A stretch of DNA of 11,365 bases from Gammaproteobacteria bacterium. GTDB lineage: Bacteria; Pseudomonadota; Gammaproteobacteria; UBA6429; Thiohalophilaceae. Made by a program: the position numbers and the translations under genes. The stretch is from contig JAUVGM010000035.1 in NCBI GenBank assembly GCA_030593785.1, forward strand, positions 1 through 11,365, in the 5' to 3' direction. Within the stretch, counting starts at the first letter, position 1; each line of letters starts with the position of its first letter. A model generated the notes under the pieces. It worked only from the letters and a program-made list of their open reading frames with translations, did not search any database and had not been told where the DNA came from. Positions 1 through 6,926 of the stretch are shown piece by piece.

Positions 1-1865
1 GCATGGCTTAGAAGGCCACTTAAAAGTGCCTGATGAATAGCATCATAACCGGCAACGGTAGTATTAATTTTATATTTAACTTCATTACATTGATTAAGAA
101 GTTGGCTATGTATGTCGCGCCACTCAAGCATACGTGTATAGGAAAGAAAGCTGGCCTTACATAATTTGCGTAACTTGTTTTGTGAAAGATGTTGACGTTG
201 TTCCTGGTAAAAACTCCACAAGTTAAGATAAGCAATAAAATCCGATTTTTCATCTTTGAACTGAGAATGAGCCTGATCAGCTTGCTGCTGTTTATCCATT
301 GGCCGTTCACGTGGGTCAGCAATGCTCAAGGCACTGACGATAATCAGAACTTCATTCAAACTGGAAAATTCATTAGCCGCAATGAGCATGCGGGCATAGC
401 GTGGTTCAATAGGAAAACGCGATAAGATTTTACCAATGTGTGTAATATTCTGTTTATTCATTGCCTGCAATTCATCAAGCAACTGGTAACCATCTTTAAT
501 TAAACGAGAATCAGGTTTATCTATAAAGGGGAATTTTTCAATATTACCAAGACGAATATTATGCATTTGCAATATAACACTGGCTAGATTGGTACGCAGG
601 ATTTCGGGGTCGGTAAAAACCTGACGATTATTAAAATCATCTTCTGCATATAGGCGAATACATATGCCATCACTGGTACGACCACAACGTCCTTTACGTT
701 GATTGGCGCTGGCCTGTGATATTTTTTCAATAGGAAGTCGTTGTACTTTAGTGCGGTAACTATAACGACTTATTCGCGCATAGCCGGTATCAATAACATA
801 TTGAATTCCCGGGATGGTTAACGACGTTTCTGCAACATTGGTGGCTAAAATAATTCTTCGATATGCATGTGACTTAAAAACTTTTTGTTGCTCGGCATTA
901 CTGAGCCTTGAATAAAGAGGAATGATCTCTGTTTTATCAGGATGATGTTTACGTAAGGCTTCAGCTGCTTCACGTATTTGTCGTTCACCACTGAGAAAAA
1001 CAAGAACATCCCCGCTGCCTTCATAGCTTAATTCATCGACTGCATTAAGGATTGCTTGTTGTTGATCTTTTTTAGTCTCGTTTTCTTCATCACTATTTAA
1101 CGGGCGATATCGAACTTCAACGGGGTAAGTTCGACCAGAGACTTCAATAATAGGTGCGTCTATAAAATGTTTAGCAAATCGTTCCGGGTCAATGGTTGCT
1201 GAGGTAATGATGATTTTTAAGTCCGGGCGTTTAGGTAGTAGTTGTTTTAAATAACCTAAAATAAAATCAATATTAAGACTGCGTTCATGTGCTTCATCAA
1301 TAATAAGAGTGTCATAATTTTGCAGGAAGGGATCGTTTTGTATTTCGGCTAATAAAATGCCATCCGTCATAACTTTTATATGACTATTTTTATTTGATTT
1401 ATCCGAAAAACGAATTTTATAACCAACACTTGCCCCCAGTTCAGTGTTAAGTTCTTCAGCTATTCGGCTGGCAACACTACGAGCAGCAATACGGCGAGGC
1501 TGGGTGTGGCCAATCATGCCATAAGTGCCTCGTCCCATTTTTAAACACAGTTTTGGTAATTGAGTTGTTTTACCCGAGCCCGTTTCTCCGCAAAGAATAA
1601 TAACCTGGTGTTCCTCTATGGCTTTGCATATATCTTCTTGCCTTTGATTAATCGGTAAGTTTTCCGGAAAGCCTGGAACAGGTTTAGTAGATGCGCGTGT
1701 TTCAGCCTGTTGAATGGACTGGGCTATTTTATTCTTTAAATTGTCTAATTGTTTTGTTGCTTCTTTATCTTTCAAAAGAGCTGTAAGTTTTTTAGTGAAT
1801 CGAAATCGATCAAACAACATACATTGCTTAATGAGAGTCTGTAGTTGTTTGTGAGCGTCATTCAT
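1..1865 (-). CDS. hrpA: ATP-dependent RNA helicase HrpA, DEAH-box (3' part cut by window edge)
   Basis: A DEAH-box helicase that uses ATP to remodel RNA; in E. coli HrpA acts on mRNA processing and stalled ribosomes. I translated the minus strand from the ATG at 1865 and found one open frame of about 621 codons running off the left end. Visible motifs are Walker A GETGSGKT (residues 93-100), TQPRRIAA (about 121-128), DEAH (190-193), an SAT motif near residue 232, and further on ILATNVAETSLTIPG and QRKGRCGR of the second RecA lobe. The frame breaks off in SGLLSH, in the helicase-associated region. E. coli HrpA is about 1300 residues, so roughly half is present. The start matches the usual short N-terminal extension; the upstream bases show no strong Shine-Dalgarno. 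The family is certain. HrpA rather than HrpB is preferred because of the N-terminal extension and the SGLLSH segment. No frameshift was seen in the stretches I checked codon by codon. Confidence 0.96.
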   Translation of the reverse strand, partial: MNDAHKQLQTLIKQCMLFDRFRFTKKLTALLKDKEATKQLDNLKNKIAQSIQQAETRASTKPVPGFPENLPINQRQEDICKAIEEHQVIILCGETGSGKTTQLPKLCLKMGRGTYGMIGHTQPRRIAARSVASRIAEELNTELGASVGYKIRFSDKSNKNSHIKVMTDGILLAEIQNDPFLQNYDTLIIDEAHERSLNIDFILGYLKQLLPKRPDLKIIITSATIDPERFAKHFIDAPIIEVSGRTYPVEVRYRPLNSDEENETKKDQQQAILNAVDELSYEGSGDVLVFLSGERQIREAAEALRKHHPDKTEIIPLYSRLSNAEQQKVFKSHAYRRIILATNVAETSLTIPGIQYVIDTGYARISRYSYRTKVQRLPIEKISQASANQRKGRCGRTSDGICIRLYAEDDFNNRQVFTDPEILRTNLASVILQMHNIRLGNIEKFPFIDKPDSRLIKDGYQLLDELQAMNKQNITHIGKILSRFPIEPRYARMLIAANEFSSLNEVLIIVSALSIADPRERPMDKQQQADQAHSQFKDEKSDFIAYLNLWSFYQEQRQHLSQNKLRKLCKASFLSYTRMLEWRDIHSQLLNQCNEVKYKINTTVAGYDAIHQALLSGLLSH

Positions 1866-1914
1866 GGGTGGGATTATATAGATTTAAAAGAGTGATTAGA
1901 TATTATTAAGCTAA

Positions 1915-1993
1915 GTAGGTTGGTTCAAGGAACAAAGTGACGGAACCAACAAAGAATGATGGATCCGTCACTTTGTTCCTTGAACCATCCTAC
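1915..1993. repeat. Inverted pair of GTAG-headed REP-like elements (BIME-like), family A
   Basis: Two 30-base arms (1915-1944 and 1964-1993) are inverted copies of each other with a single mismatch and a 19-base spacer. Each arm starts, read outward to inward, with GTAG, the head tetranucleotide of REP elements. Each then forms its own hairpin. On the left, GTTGGTTC (1919-1926) pairs perfectly with GAACCAAC (1943-1950). On the right, GATGGATC (1958-1965) pairs with GAACCATC (1982-1989) with one mismatch. The second base pair of the stem is swapped between copies (T-A versus A-T), which suggests the fold is kept. It lies between the SET gene and hrpA, both on the minus strand, so it could end or attenuate the SET transcript. 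No RAYT transposase is in the window. Confidence 0.8.
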
Positions 1994-2036
1994 ATGGTTG
2001 AGAATATCTTTTGATTTAAAGCTAATTGATTAATTA

Positions 2037-2366
2037 TTACGGCTCTTCGCCATAATCGATAGTGATTTCCTGATGTATTTCAATTTCTTCGACTGCGTAG
2101 AGTTCATAACCATCAAATTCTGCACAGGGATTAACGTTGTGATTTAAATAACGTAAGGCATTTTTACCATCACGACCAATCCATTCTCCATCTTCATCTT
2201 CCGTCCACAAAACATGCATTCCATTATCAGTTGTCTCGGGACCTTTATAGTCTCCTAAATAGGTTCCTGCTTTTATTACTGTGCAGGCAAAAAGTCCCTT
2301 GCCATGAATATCAGAGTCTTCAACATAAAAATATAAGGCTTCTTCTTTACTGAGTTTGATTGTCAT
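2037..2366 (-). CDS. Small stand-alone SET-domain protein (putative protein lysine methyltransferase)
   Basis: A 109-residue protein that is essentially a bare SET domain. SET proteins transfer a methyl group from S-adenosylmethionine to lysine side chains; bacterial substrates are mostly unknown. Visible are the N-terminal SAM-binding strand with HGKGLFA (21-27), the core LNHNVNPCAEF (74-84) matching the family pattern of N-H-x-x-x-P-N, and the C-terminal ITIDYG (101-106) containing the Asp-Tyr that closes the active site. There is no Cys-rich post-SET segment, no signal peptide and no membrane segment. The protein is acidic, with a DEDGE stretch near 57-61. The ATG at 2366 has no clear Shine-Dalgarno. 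It is divergent from the HDOD gene at 2642 and followed by a REP-like pair. Domain assignment is good; enzymatic activity and substrate are unknown. Confidence 0.8.
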   Translation of the reverse strand: MTIKLSKEEALYFYVEDSDIHGKGLFACTVIKAGTYLGDYKGPETTDNGMHVLWTEDEDGEWIGRDGKNALRYLNHNVNPCAEFDGYELYAVEEIEIHQEITIDYGEEP

Positions 2367-2431
2367 AATTATGTTCTATTTAATTCTGAAGGAGATATCT
2401 ATCCTAGAGGAGTTCTATATAAGTTTCAATA

Positions 2432-2450
2432 ATTTCAAATGTGTTGAAAT
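2432..2450. promoter_or_regulatory. Perfect 7-bp dyad in divergent intergenic region, possible operator
   Basis: ATTTCAA (2432-2438), a five-base spacer and TTGAAAT (2444-2450) form a perfect inverted repeat between the divergent SET and HDOD genes. Size and symmetry fit a dimeric repressor site, but I do not recognise the regulator and the region is AT-rich, so chance is possible. The rest of 2367-2641 shows no clear promoter or RNA gene. Confidence 0.3.
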
Positions 2451-2641
2451 AGTTGGTTCTTTTATGCAATGTACTCAACCTTACACGTTATAAATGCTCT
2501 GGAAGCTGTTGAATAAACAACTGTTTTCATATTTATTCAGTATTTTGGGGTGAGTTAGATAACCGCATTTTTTGCTTAAGTCATAATTACTATTGCCGAT
2601 AACCATGGGTGAACATTTACCTATTTTTAAAGAAATTAATT

Positions 2642-3541
2642 ATGATTGCCGAAACTGTTCTTACTCCGGAAAATATAGAAAAAGTTTTAAAAGGGATAAC
2701 CATTCCTTCGCCTCCACAAGTTGTTGCAGATTTACAGATGGAAATGGCCATGCCTGATCCAGATCTTAATGAAATGGCTGATATGATCAGTAAAGATCCG
2801 GGACTGGCAGGCGGTGTATTAAAAATATTAAATTCCCCTTTTTATGGCAACCGGGATATCGCCTCTATTTCAAAGGCTGTCATGATGCTGGGTATGAACA
2901 CCATTGCAAATATCGTGAATACATTATATTTACGCGATGCAATGTCGCGGCAAGAAAATGTTGCTGATGATACTTATAAAGCAATGATTCGATTCTGGGA
3001 TTCTGCAGCAGATGTGGCGCGTGCTTGCCAGTTAGTTGCGCAGCGTTTACGTTTTCATGAGCATGATATGGCCTACATGCTGGGTTTGTTTCACAATTCA
3101 GGCATACCTCTTTTGATGCAGCGCTATGATGATTATCCTGAGGTCATTGCGCAATCCTATTTGCTTGATGAACATCGTATTGTCGATACAGAAAATAAGC
3201 ACTATCAATCGAATCATGCCGTGGTCAGTTTTTATGCAGCACGTTCCTGGAAACTGCCCGATATATTGTGCCAGGTAATAGCCTCACACCACAGTGCCAT
3301 TGATATTTTTACCGAGAAGGATGGGACCAATTCGGATGAAAAATACCTGTTAGCGATTTTAAAACTAGGTGAGCATCTGGCAGGCTTGTATAGAACCATT
3401 GGAAATAACGATAACGATCTTGAATGGCGACAAATACAGGATGATGTGCTTGAGTATCTCAGTCTAAGTCAGTTTGATTACGATGATTTAGTTGCTTTTG
3501 TCGCAGACAATGGTATTGGTGGGCAAACCTACTTTATGTAG
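2642..3541 (+). CDS. HDOD-domain signalling protein (non-canonical HD site)
   Basis: A 299-residue protein made almost entirely of one HDOD domain, a degenerate relative of HD phosphohydrolases found in bacterial signalling, cell-cycle and motility proteins. The N-terminal helical part carries IPSPPQVVADL (21-31), the family's usual opening motif of L-P-x-x-P type. ISKDPGLAGGVLKILNSPFYG (49-69) is the signature D-P-x-L-x-x-x-V-L-x-x-x-N-S-A-x-Y-G region. In the HD-like half, GLFHNSG (148-154) stands where active HD enzymes have H-D, followed by NHAVVSFYAARSWKLP and HH at 216-217. The Asp-to-Asn change argues against catalysis. An in-frame GTG at 2609 would add 11 hydrophobic residues, but it has no Shine-Dalgarno; ATG 2642, preceded by an A-rich AAAGAAATT, gives the usual family start. 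It is a single gene with no clear partner; no receiver or GGDEF/EAL domain is attached. Confidence 0.88.
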   Translation: MIAETVLTPENIEKVLKGITIPSPPQVVADLQMEMAMPDPDLNEMADMISKDPGLAGGVLKILNSPFYGNRDIASISKAVMMLGMNTIANIVNTLYLRDAMSRQENVADDTYKAMIRFWDSAADVARACQLVAQRLRFHEHDMAYMLGLFHNSGIPLLMQRYDDYPEVIAQSYLLDEHRIVDTENKHYQSNHAVVSFYAARSWKLPDILCQVIASHHSAIDIFTEKDGTNSDEKYLLAILKLGEHLAGLYRTIGNNDNDLEWRQIQDDVLEYLSLSQFDYDDLVAFVADNGIGGQTYFM

Positions 3542-3587
3542 AAGGTCTTATTTCTTCCAGGAAATATCTACAAAATTTAAAAAATCC

Positions 3588-3765
3588 TGTCATTGCGAGG
3601 AAGCACTGAAAAACAGATGTTTTTAGTGCTGACGCGGCAATCTCATGGTTAAACCTGCATCGGGTGTGAGATTGCCACGCTATCGCTCGGTAACCGCTCC
3701 TGCGTGGCCCAGGCCAGCTTCTCAACCTCTGGTTTCACCTTCTCCTTGCAATCGTCGCAATGACA
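3588..3765. repeat. 178-bp nested palindromic interspersed element (MITE-like, TGTCATTGCGA termini)
   Basis: The ends are 11-base perfect inverted repeats: TGTCATTGCGA (3588-3598) and TCGCAATGACA (3755-3765). Inside, a second pair GGCAATCTCA / TGAGATTGCC (about 3636-3645 and 3666-3676) points inward. A strong hairpin (3602-3630, AGCACT to AGTGCT with one bulged G) sits in the left half. In the right half CCACGC (3675-3680) can pair with GCGTGG (3702-3707), enclosing CGGTAACCG. Repeats that begin TGTCATTGCGAGG and contain GGCAATCTC are, from memory, common dispersed elements in many bacterial genomes. The element fills the gap between two convergent genes, 14 bases from the slyD stop, so it may also act as a bidirectional terminator. 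Its GC content is visibly higher than the flanks. Short open frames across it are spurious. Confidence 0.75.
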
Positions 3766-3779
3766 ATGATTTGTTTTAT

Positions 3780-4265
3780 TTAGTGATGGTGATGACCATC
3801 CGGGCCATGTACATGCCCATGTTCAATTTCTTCTTTCGATGCTTCACGAATATCTGCAATTTTAATATCAAAGTTCAATGCGATGCCTGCTAATGGATGG
3901 TTGCCATCAACAGTGACTTCGTCACCTTCAATTTTCGTCACAGTTACCGTGAGCATGTCACCTTCAGGACTTTCGGCATGGAACTGAATACCCTCTTCAA
4001 CGGGGTGATCAGATTCAAACATCTTACGAGGGACAACCTGAATCATTGAGTCATCACGAACACCGTAGCCATCTTCCGGCTCAATATGGGCAGAGAATTC
4101 ATCACCGGCTGATTTTCCTTCCAGCTGTCCTTCCAGACCAGGAATAATTCCACCTGCTCCATGCAAATAGAGAAAGCTGTTGTCTTGAGATTCATCAAGT
4201 ATTTCACCTTGATCGTTTTTTAAAGTGTAGTTAATCGTAACAACGCTGTTTTTGCTGATTTGCAT
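3780..4265 (-). CDS. slyD: FKBP-type peptidyl-prolyl cis-trans isomerase SlyD
   Basis: A cytoplasmic prolyl isomerase and chaperone that also binds nickel and, in E. coli, helps hydrogenase maturation. The 161 residues show the split FKBP fold: VTINYTLKNDQGEILDES (9-26), LYLHGAGGIIPGLEGQLEG (32-50), EDGYG (64-68), then the inserted chaperone flap, roughly 70-120. It closes with VDGNHPLAGIALNF (119-132), the SlyD hallmark. The C-terminus is a short His-rich metal-binding tail, EHGHVHGPDGHHHH, with seven histidines, but no cysteines, unlike the longer Cys/His tail of the 196-residue E. coli protein. The ATG at 4265 has a good upstream AAAGG. The gene is divergent from cmoA and its stop lies 14 bases from a palindromic element that may terminate it. 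SlyD is preferred over FkpB because of the His tail. Confidence 0.93.
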   Translation of the reverse strand: MQISKNSVVTINYTLKNDQGEILDESQDNSFLYLHGAGGIIPGLEGQLEGKSAGDEFSAHIEPEDGYGVRDDSMIQVVPRKMFESDHPVEEGIQFHAESPEGDMLTVTVTKIEGDEVTVDGNHPLAGIALNFDIKIADIREASKEEIEHGHVHGPDGHHHH

Positions 4266-4304
4266 GTGAAAACCTTTAATATTTGAGTGAAATACAGAGA
4301 ATTT

Positions 4305-4332
4305 TTGAAAAACAAACTATATCAGATAAAAT
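4305..4332 (+). promoter_or_regulatory. Candidate sigma-70 promoter for cmoA-cmoB
   Basis: TTGAAA (4305-4310) and TAAAAT (4327-4332) each match five of six consensus bases with a 16-base spacer. They lie about 90 bases upstream of the cmoA ATG in a very AT-rich stretch where chance matches are common, so this is only the best-looking candidate. Confidence 0.35.
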
Positions 4333-4422
4333 TATTCAAAAAATAGCTATTTAGTGAAAAAATAATTTTTAATAGATCTGTTAAAATAGAGATATTGATA
4401 ATTGAGCCTTGTTGAAAGCATT

Positions 4423-5160
4423 ATGAATAAAAAAACATCCCAGGATAATATATTTGCATCTCCTCTATCAGAAATTGTTGATTTCATTTTTGATGAAAAG
4501 GTGGTGGATGTTTTTCCCGATATGATTAATCGTTCTGTACCTGGCTACAGTACCATCATTAATCAAATCGGTATTCTTGCGCAGCACCATGCAAAAGAAA
4601 ATACTCATTTATATGATTTAGGCTGCTCGTTGGGTGCGGCGAGTTTATCGATGCGACATCACTTAACTGAAGAGGGTTGTGAAATCATCTCGGTTGATAA
4701 TGCACAAGCAATGATCGATCGCTTGGATAAAATATTACAGCGAGATAATAGTAAGACACCGGTTAAAACCTTATGCGCAAATATTCAGGATGTCGAAATC
4801 ACAAATGCTTCCGTTGTTGTTATGAACTTTACCTTACAGTTTATTCCTTTGGCGGAACGGAAAGAAATAATGGCTAAAATTTATAAAGGACTAAATAAGG
4901 GCGGTTGTTTAATTTTATCTGAGAAATTGGCTTTTTCAGATAAAGATGAGAATGAAATGCAAATTGATCTTCACCATGCTTTTAAAAGATCAAATGGATA
5001 TAGCGATCTTGAAATCGCACAAAAACGCAGTGCATTAGAAAATGTCTTGATTCCTGAGACCAGAGAAACTCATGTACAACGATTAAAAGAAACCGGTTTT
5101 CCCCAGGTCTTCCCCTGGTTTCAATGTTTTAATTTTTCTTCGTTCATCGCAATTAAATAA
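4423..5160 (+). CDS. cmoA: Carboxy-S-adenosyl-L-methionine synthase CmoA
   Basis: Makes carboxy-SAM from SAM and prephenate, the carboxymethyl donor for cmo5U at the wobble position of tRNA. The 245-residue protein aligns along its whole length with E. coli CmoA (247). It has FDEKVVDVFPDMINRSVPGY (23-42), the SAM-binding motif YDLGCSLGAAS (64-74), VDNAQAMIDR (91-100), MNFTLQF (134-140), FKRSNGYSDLEI (187-198) and FQCFNF near the C-terminus. Arg202 in QKRS corresponds to Arg199 of the E. coli enzyme, which contacts the carboxylate of carboxy-SAM. An in-frame TTG at 4402 is possible, but ATG 4423 with GAAAG upstream agrees with the family length. The stop at 5160 is one base before the cmoB ATG, so the two genes form an operon and are probably translationally coupled. 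Confidence 0.96.
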   Translation: MNKKTSQDNIFASPLSEIVDFIFDEKVVDVFPDMINRSVPGYSTIINQIGILAQHHAKENTHLYDLGCSLGAASLSMRHHLTEEGCEIISVDNAQAMIDRLDKILQRDNSKTPVKTLCANIQDVEITNASVVVMNFTLQFIPLAERKEIMAKIYKGLNKGGCLILSEKLAFSDKDENEMQIDLHHAFKRSNGYSDLEIAQKRSALENVLIPETRETHVQRLKETGFPQVFPWFQCFNFSSFIAIK

Positions 5161-5161
5161 T

Positions 5162-6136
5162 ATGATCGATTATAGCGAACTCTATCAAGCCCTCGAGAAC
5201 AGTGATGCAAAAGCCTGGTTAAACACACTAGAGAAAAGTGTAGATCATGCTTTTAATTCCCCGCGGCATGGAGAGCTTGATAAATGGTTTGCGATGTTAG
5301 ATAACTTGCCTGACATCAAGCCTTCTTCTATAGAGTTGAATAGCGAAGTTCGTATTGGAGAGTTTGATGATTGCGAACAAACGACTCGTGATGAACTGGA
5401 ACAACATTTACGCTTATTAATGCCCTGGCGCAAAGGCCCTTTTTCCGTATTCGGTTTGGATATAAATACTGAATGGCACTCAGACTGGAAATGGGATCGA
5501 GTACAACCGCATTTAGATTCTTTAAAAGGAAAACATGTCCTTGATATTGGTTGTGGCAATGGCTACTACGCATTACGAAGTTACGGGCAGGGTGCAGATT
5601 TAGTTGTCGGTATTGATCCCGGTCAAAAATACATTATGCAGTTTTACGCATTAAAGAAATATTTAGGTGATATTCCAGTACACCTTTTACCTTTAGGCAT
5701 TGAAGATATTCCTCCTTCGTTAAAAGCATTCGACACCGTGTTTTCGATGGGGGTGTTATATCACCGACGTTCACCATTGGAGCATTTATATGAGCTTCGG
5801 GAATGTTTAAAGCCGGGAGGGGAGTTGGTATTAGAAACACTGGTCATAGACGGTGATGTTAATTCGGTATTACTACCTGAAGATCGTTACCAGCAAATGC
5901 GCAATGTCTGGTTTTTACCCAGTTGTGATGCATTGGTTTTATGGTTACAACGTTGTGGTTTTAAAAATGTCCGGGTTGTTGATGTATCGAAGACAACTAC
6001 CGATGAACAGCGTGCAACAGATTGGATGACGTTTGACTCTTTAGAAAAGTTTTTAGATTCAAATGATCCAACAAAAACCATTGAAGGGTATCCTGGTCCA
6101 ATGCGGGCAGTGGTATTGGCGAATGCTCCAAAATAA
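5162..6136 (+). CDS. cmoB: tRNA 5-carboxymethoxyuridine(34) synthase CmoB
   Basis: Transfers the carboxymethyl group of carboxy-SAM to 5-hydroxyuridine at tRNA position 34, giving cmo5U, which widens wobble decoding. At 324 residues it is essentially the length of E. coli CmoB (323). Family landmarks are the N-terminal helical region, LMPWRKGPFSVFG (86-98), the WHSDWKWDRV segment (105-114), the SAM-binding motif VLDIGCGNGYY (126-136), GIDPGQKYIMQF (150-161), SMGVLYHRRSP (196-206 region) and LKPGGELVLETLVI. The C-terminus RATDWMTFDSLEKFLD also fits the family. ATG 5162 follows the cmoA stop by one base with no strong Shine-Dalgarno, consistent with translational coupling. The upstream hydroxylation step to ho5U is supplied by genes not present here. 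Confidence 0.97.
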   Translation: MIDYSELYQALENSDAKAWLNTLEKSVDHAFNSPRHGELDKWFAMLDNLPDIKPSSIELNSEVRIGEFDDCEQTTRDELEQHLRLLMPWRKGPFSVFGLDINTEWHSDWKWDRVQPHLDSLKGKHVLDIGCGNGYYALRSYGQGADLVVGIDPGQKYIMQFYALKKYLGDIPVHLLPLGIEDIPPSLKAFDTVFSMGVLYHRRSPLEHLYELRECLKPGGELVLETLVIDGDVNSVLLPEDRYQQMRNVWFLPSCDALVLWLQRCGFKNVRVVDVSKTTTDEQRATDWMTFDSLEKFLDSNDPTKTIEGYPGPMRAVVLANAPK

Positions 6137-6186
6137 TTTACTTGATGTGTCTTCATCAATTTCAGACCTTAACTATGCTGGGTTTC

Positions 6187-6271
6187 GTAGGTGCGAATTC
6201 ATTCGCTCGCTGAGATAGATATAGCCACTGAGGTAAATTTTATCTCCGCGTTCGAATGAATTCGAACCTAC
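6187..6271. repeat. Inverted pair of GTAG-headed REP-like elements, family B
   Basis: GTAG heads lie at 6187-6190 and, inverted, at 6268-6271. Each is followed inward by a compact hairpin with a two-base loop. On the left, GCGAAT (6193-6198) pairs with ATTCGC (6201-6206). On the right, GTTCGAAT (6250-6257) pairs perfectly with ATTCGAAC (6260-6267). The third stem pair covaries between copies (G-C on the left, T-A on the right). An inner pair GAGATA / TATCTC can extend the large cruciform. The architecture matches the pair at 1915-1993 but the stem sequence differs. It lies between cmoB and msrA, so it may stabilise or end the cmoAB message, or separate it from msrA. Confidence 0.75.
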
Positions 6272-6311
6272 TAAGATCGACTCGGCGGTAAAAAAATTAG
6301 AGGTAAATAAA

Positions 6312-6926
6312 ATGTTTGAAATGATCAGCAAAGAACAAGCATTAACTGGCAGAGAAGAAAGCATTCCGTTACCTGCAAAACATTTTGTTAACCAAAATAA
6401 CCTTTCTGCTCCGTATCCTGAAAACATGCAACAAGCCATGTTTGGTTTGGGTTGTTTTTGGGGGGCTGAACGAAAATTTTGGGAAACGGACGGTGTTTAT
6501 ATCACTTTGGTGGGGTACTCTGCCGGGTATACACCGAATCCGACTTACCAGGAAGTGTGTTCAGGCATGACTGGGCATAATGAAGTGGTTTATGTTGTTT
6601 ATGATCCAGACAAAGTGAGTTATAAAACATTACTAAAAATATTCTGGGAATCGCATAATCCTACACAAGGCATGCGCCAGGGAAATGATCGCGGCACGCA
6701 ATATCGTTCAGGTATTTATACTTATTCAAAAGAACAAAAAGAACTGGCGTTAAAAACAAAGGAACACTATCAAAAGGTTTTACGGGCTGCGGGTTTAAGA
6801 TTAATCACAAGCGAAATTATTGATGCAACAGATTTTTATGTTGCAGAAGAGTATCACCAACAATATTTAGCAAAAAATCCTTCGGGTTATTGCGGGCTGG
6901 GTGGTACAGGACTTCTTTATAAATAA
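6312..6926 (+). CDS. msrA: Peptide-methionine (S)-S-oxide reductase MsrA
   Basis: Reduces methionine-S-sulfoxide in proteins and free methionine, repairing oxidative damage in the cytoplasm. The 204 residues match the long E. coli-type MsrA (212): GLGCFWGAERKFWE (45-58) with catalytic Cys48, GYSAGYTPNPTYQEVCSG (68-85), GHNEVV (88-93), QGMRQGNDRGTQYRSGIY (119-136) and GYCGLGGTG (192-200) with resolving Cys194. The protein ends in LLYK, so the second resolving cysteine that E. coli MsrA has eight residues further on is absent; a single resolving cysteine would have to suffice for thioredoxin recycling. ATG 6312 has AGAGGT upstream at a good distance. It is convergent with yjbQ, and the two stop codons fall in one small palindrome. 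No MsrB is fused or adjacent. Confidence 0.96.
   Translation: MFEMISKEQALTGREESIPLPAKHFVNQNNLSAPYPENMQQAMFGLGCFWGAERKFWETDGVYITLVGYSAGYTPNPTYQEVCSGMTGHNEVVYVVYDPDKVSYKTLLKIFWESHNPTQGMRQGNDRGTQYRSGIYTYSKEQKELALKTKEHYQKVLRAAGLRLITSEIIDATDFYVAEEYHQQYLAKNPSGYCGLGGTGLLYK

Noticed and set aside
189..425. Plus-strand open frame inside the helicase region, and a minus-strand frame at 20-322
   Set aside because: Both lie out of frame within the continuous hrpA reading frame, which carries all helicase motifs; their translations show no domain.
1915..1993. Long inverted repeat considered as a Rho-independent terminator of the SET gene
   Set aside because: There is no T-run after the stem on the minus strand, and the GTAG heads with two independent hairpins fit a REP-like pair better; a secondary role in termination remains possible.
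2389..2412. Two strong Shine-Dalgarno-like stretches on the plus strand (AAGGAG and AGAGGAG)
   Set aside because: No ATG, GTG or TTG follows at a usable distance and no small open reading frame results.
3534..3893. Two short open frames (3534-3725 minus, 3645-3893 plus)
   Set aside because: They are formed by the palindromic interspersed element and the antisense of the slyD His tail; the peptides are low-complexity with no ribosome site.
5245..6159. Several minus-strand frames opposite cmoB
   Set aside because: cmoB is certain from its full-length match; these are antisense shadows.
6142..6159. TTGATG / CATCAA inverted repeat after cmoB, considered as FNR box or terminator
   Set aside because: The spacing is eight rather than four bases between TTGAT and ATCAA, so it is not an FNR site; the six-base stem with only TTT after it is too weak to call a terminator.
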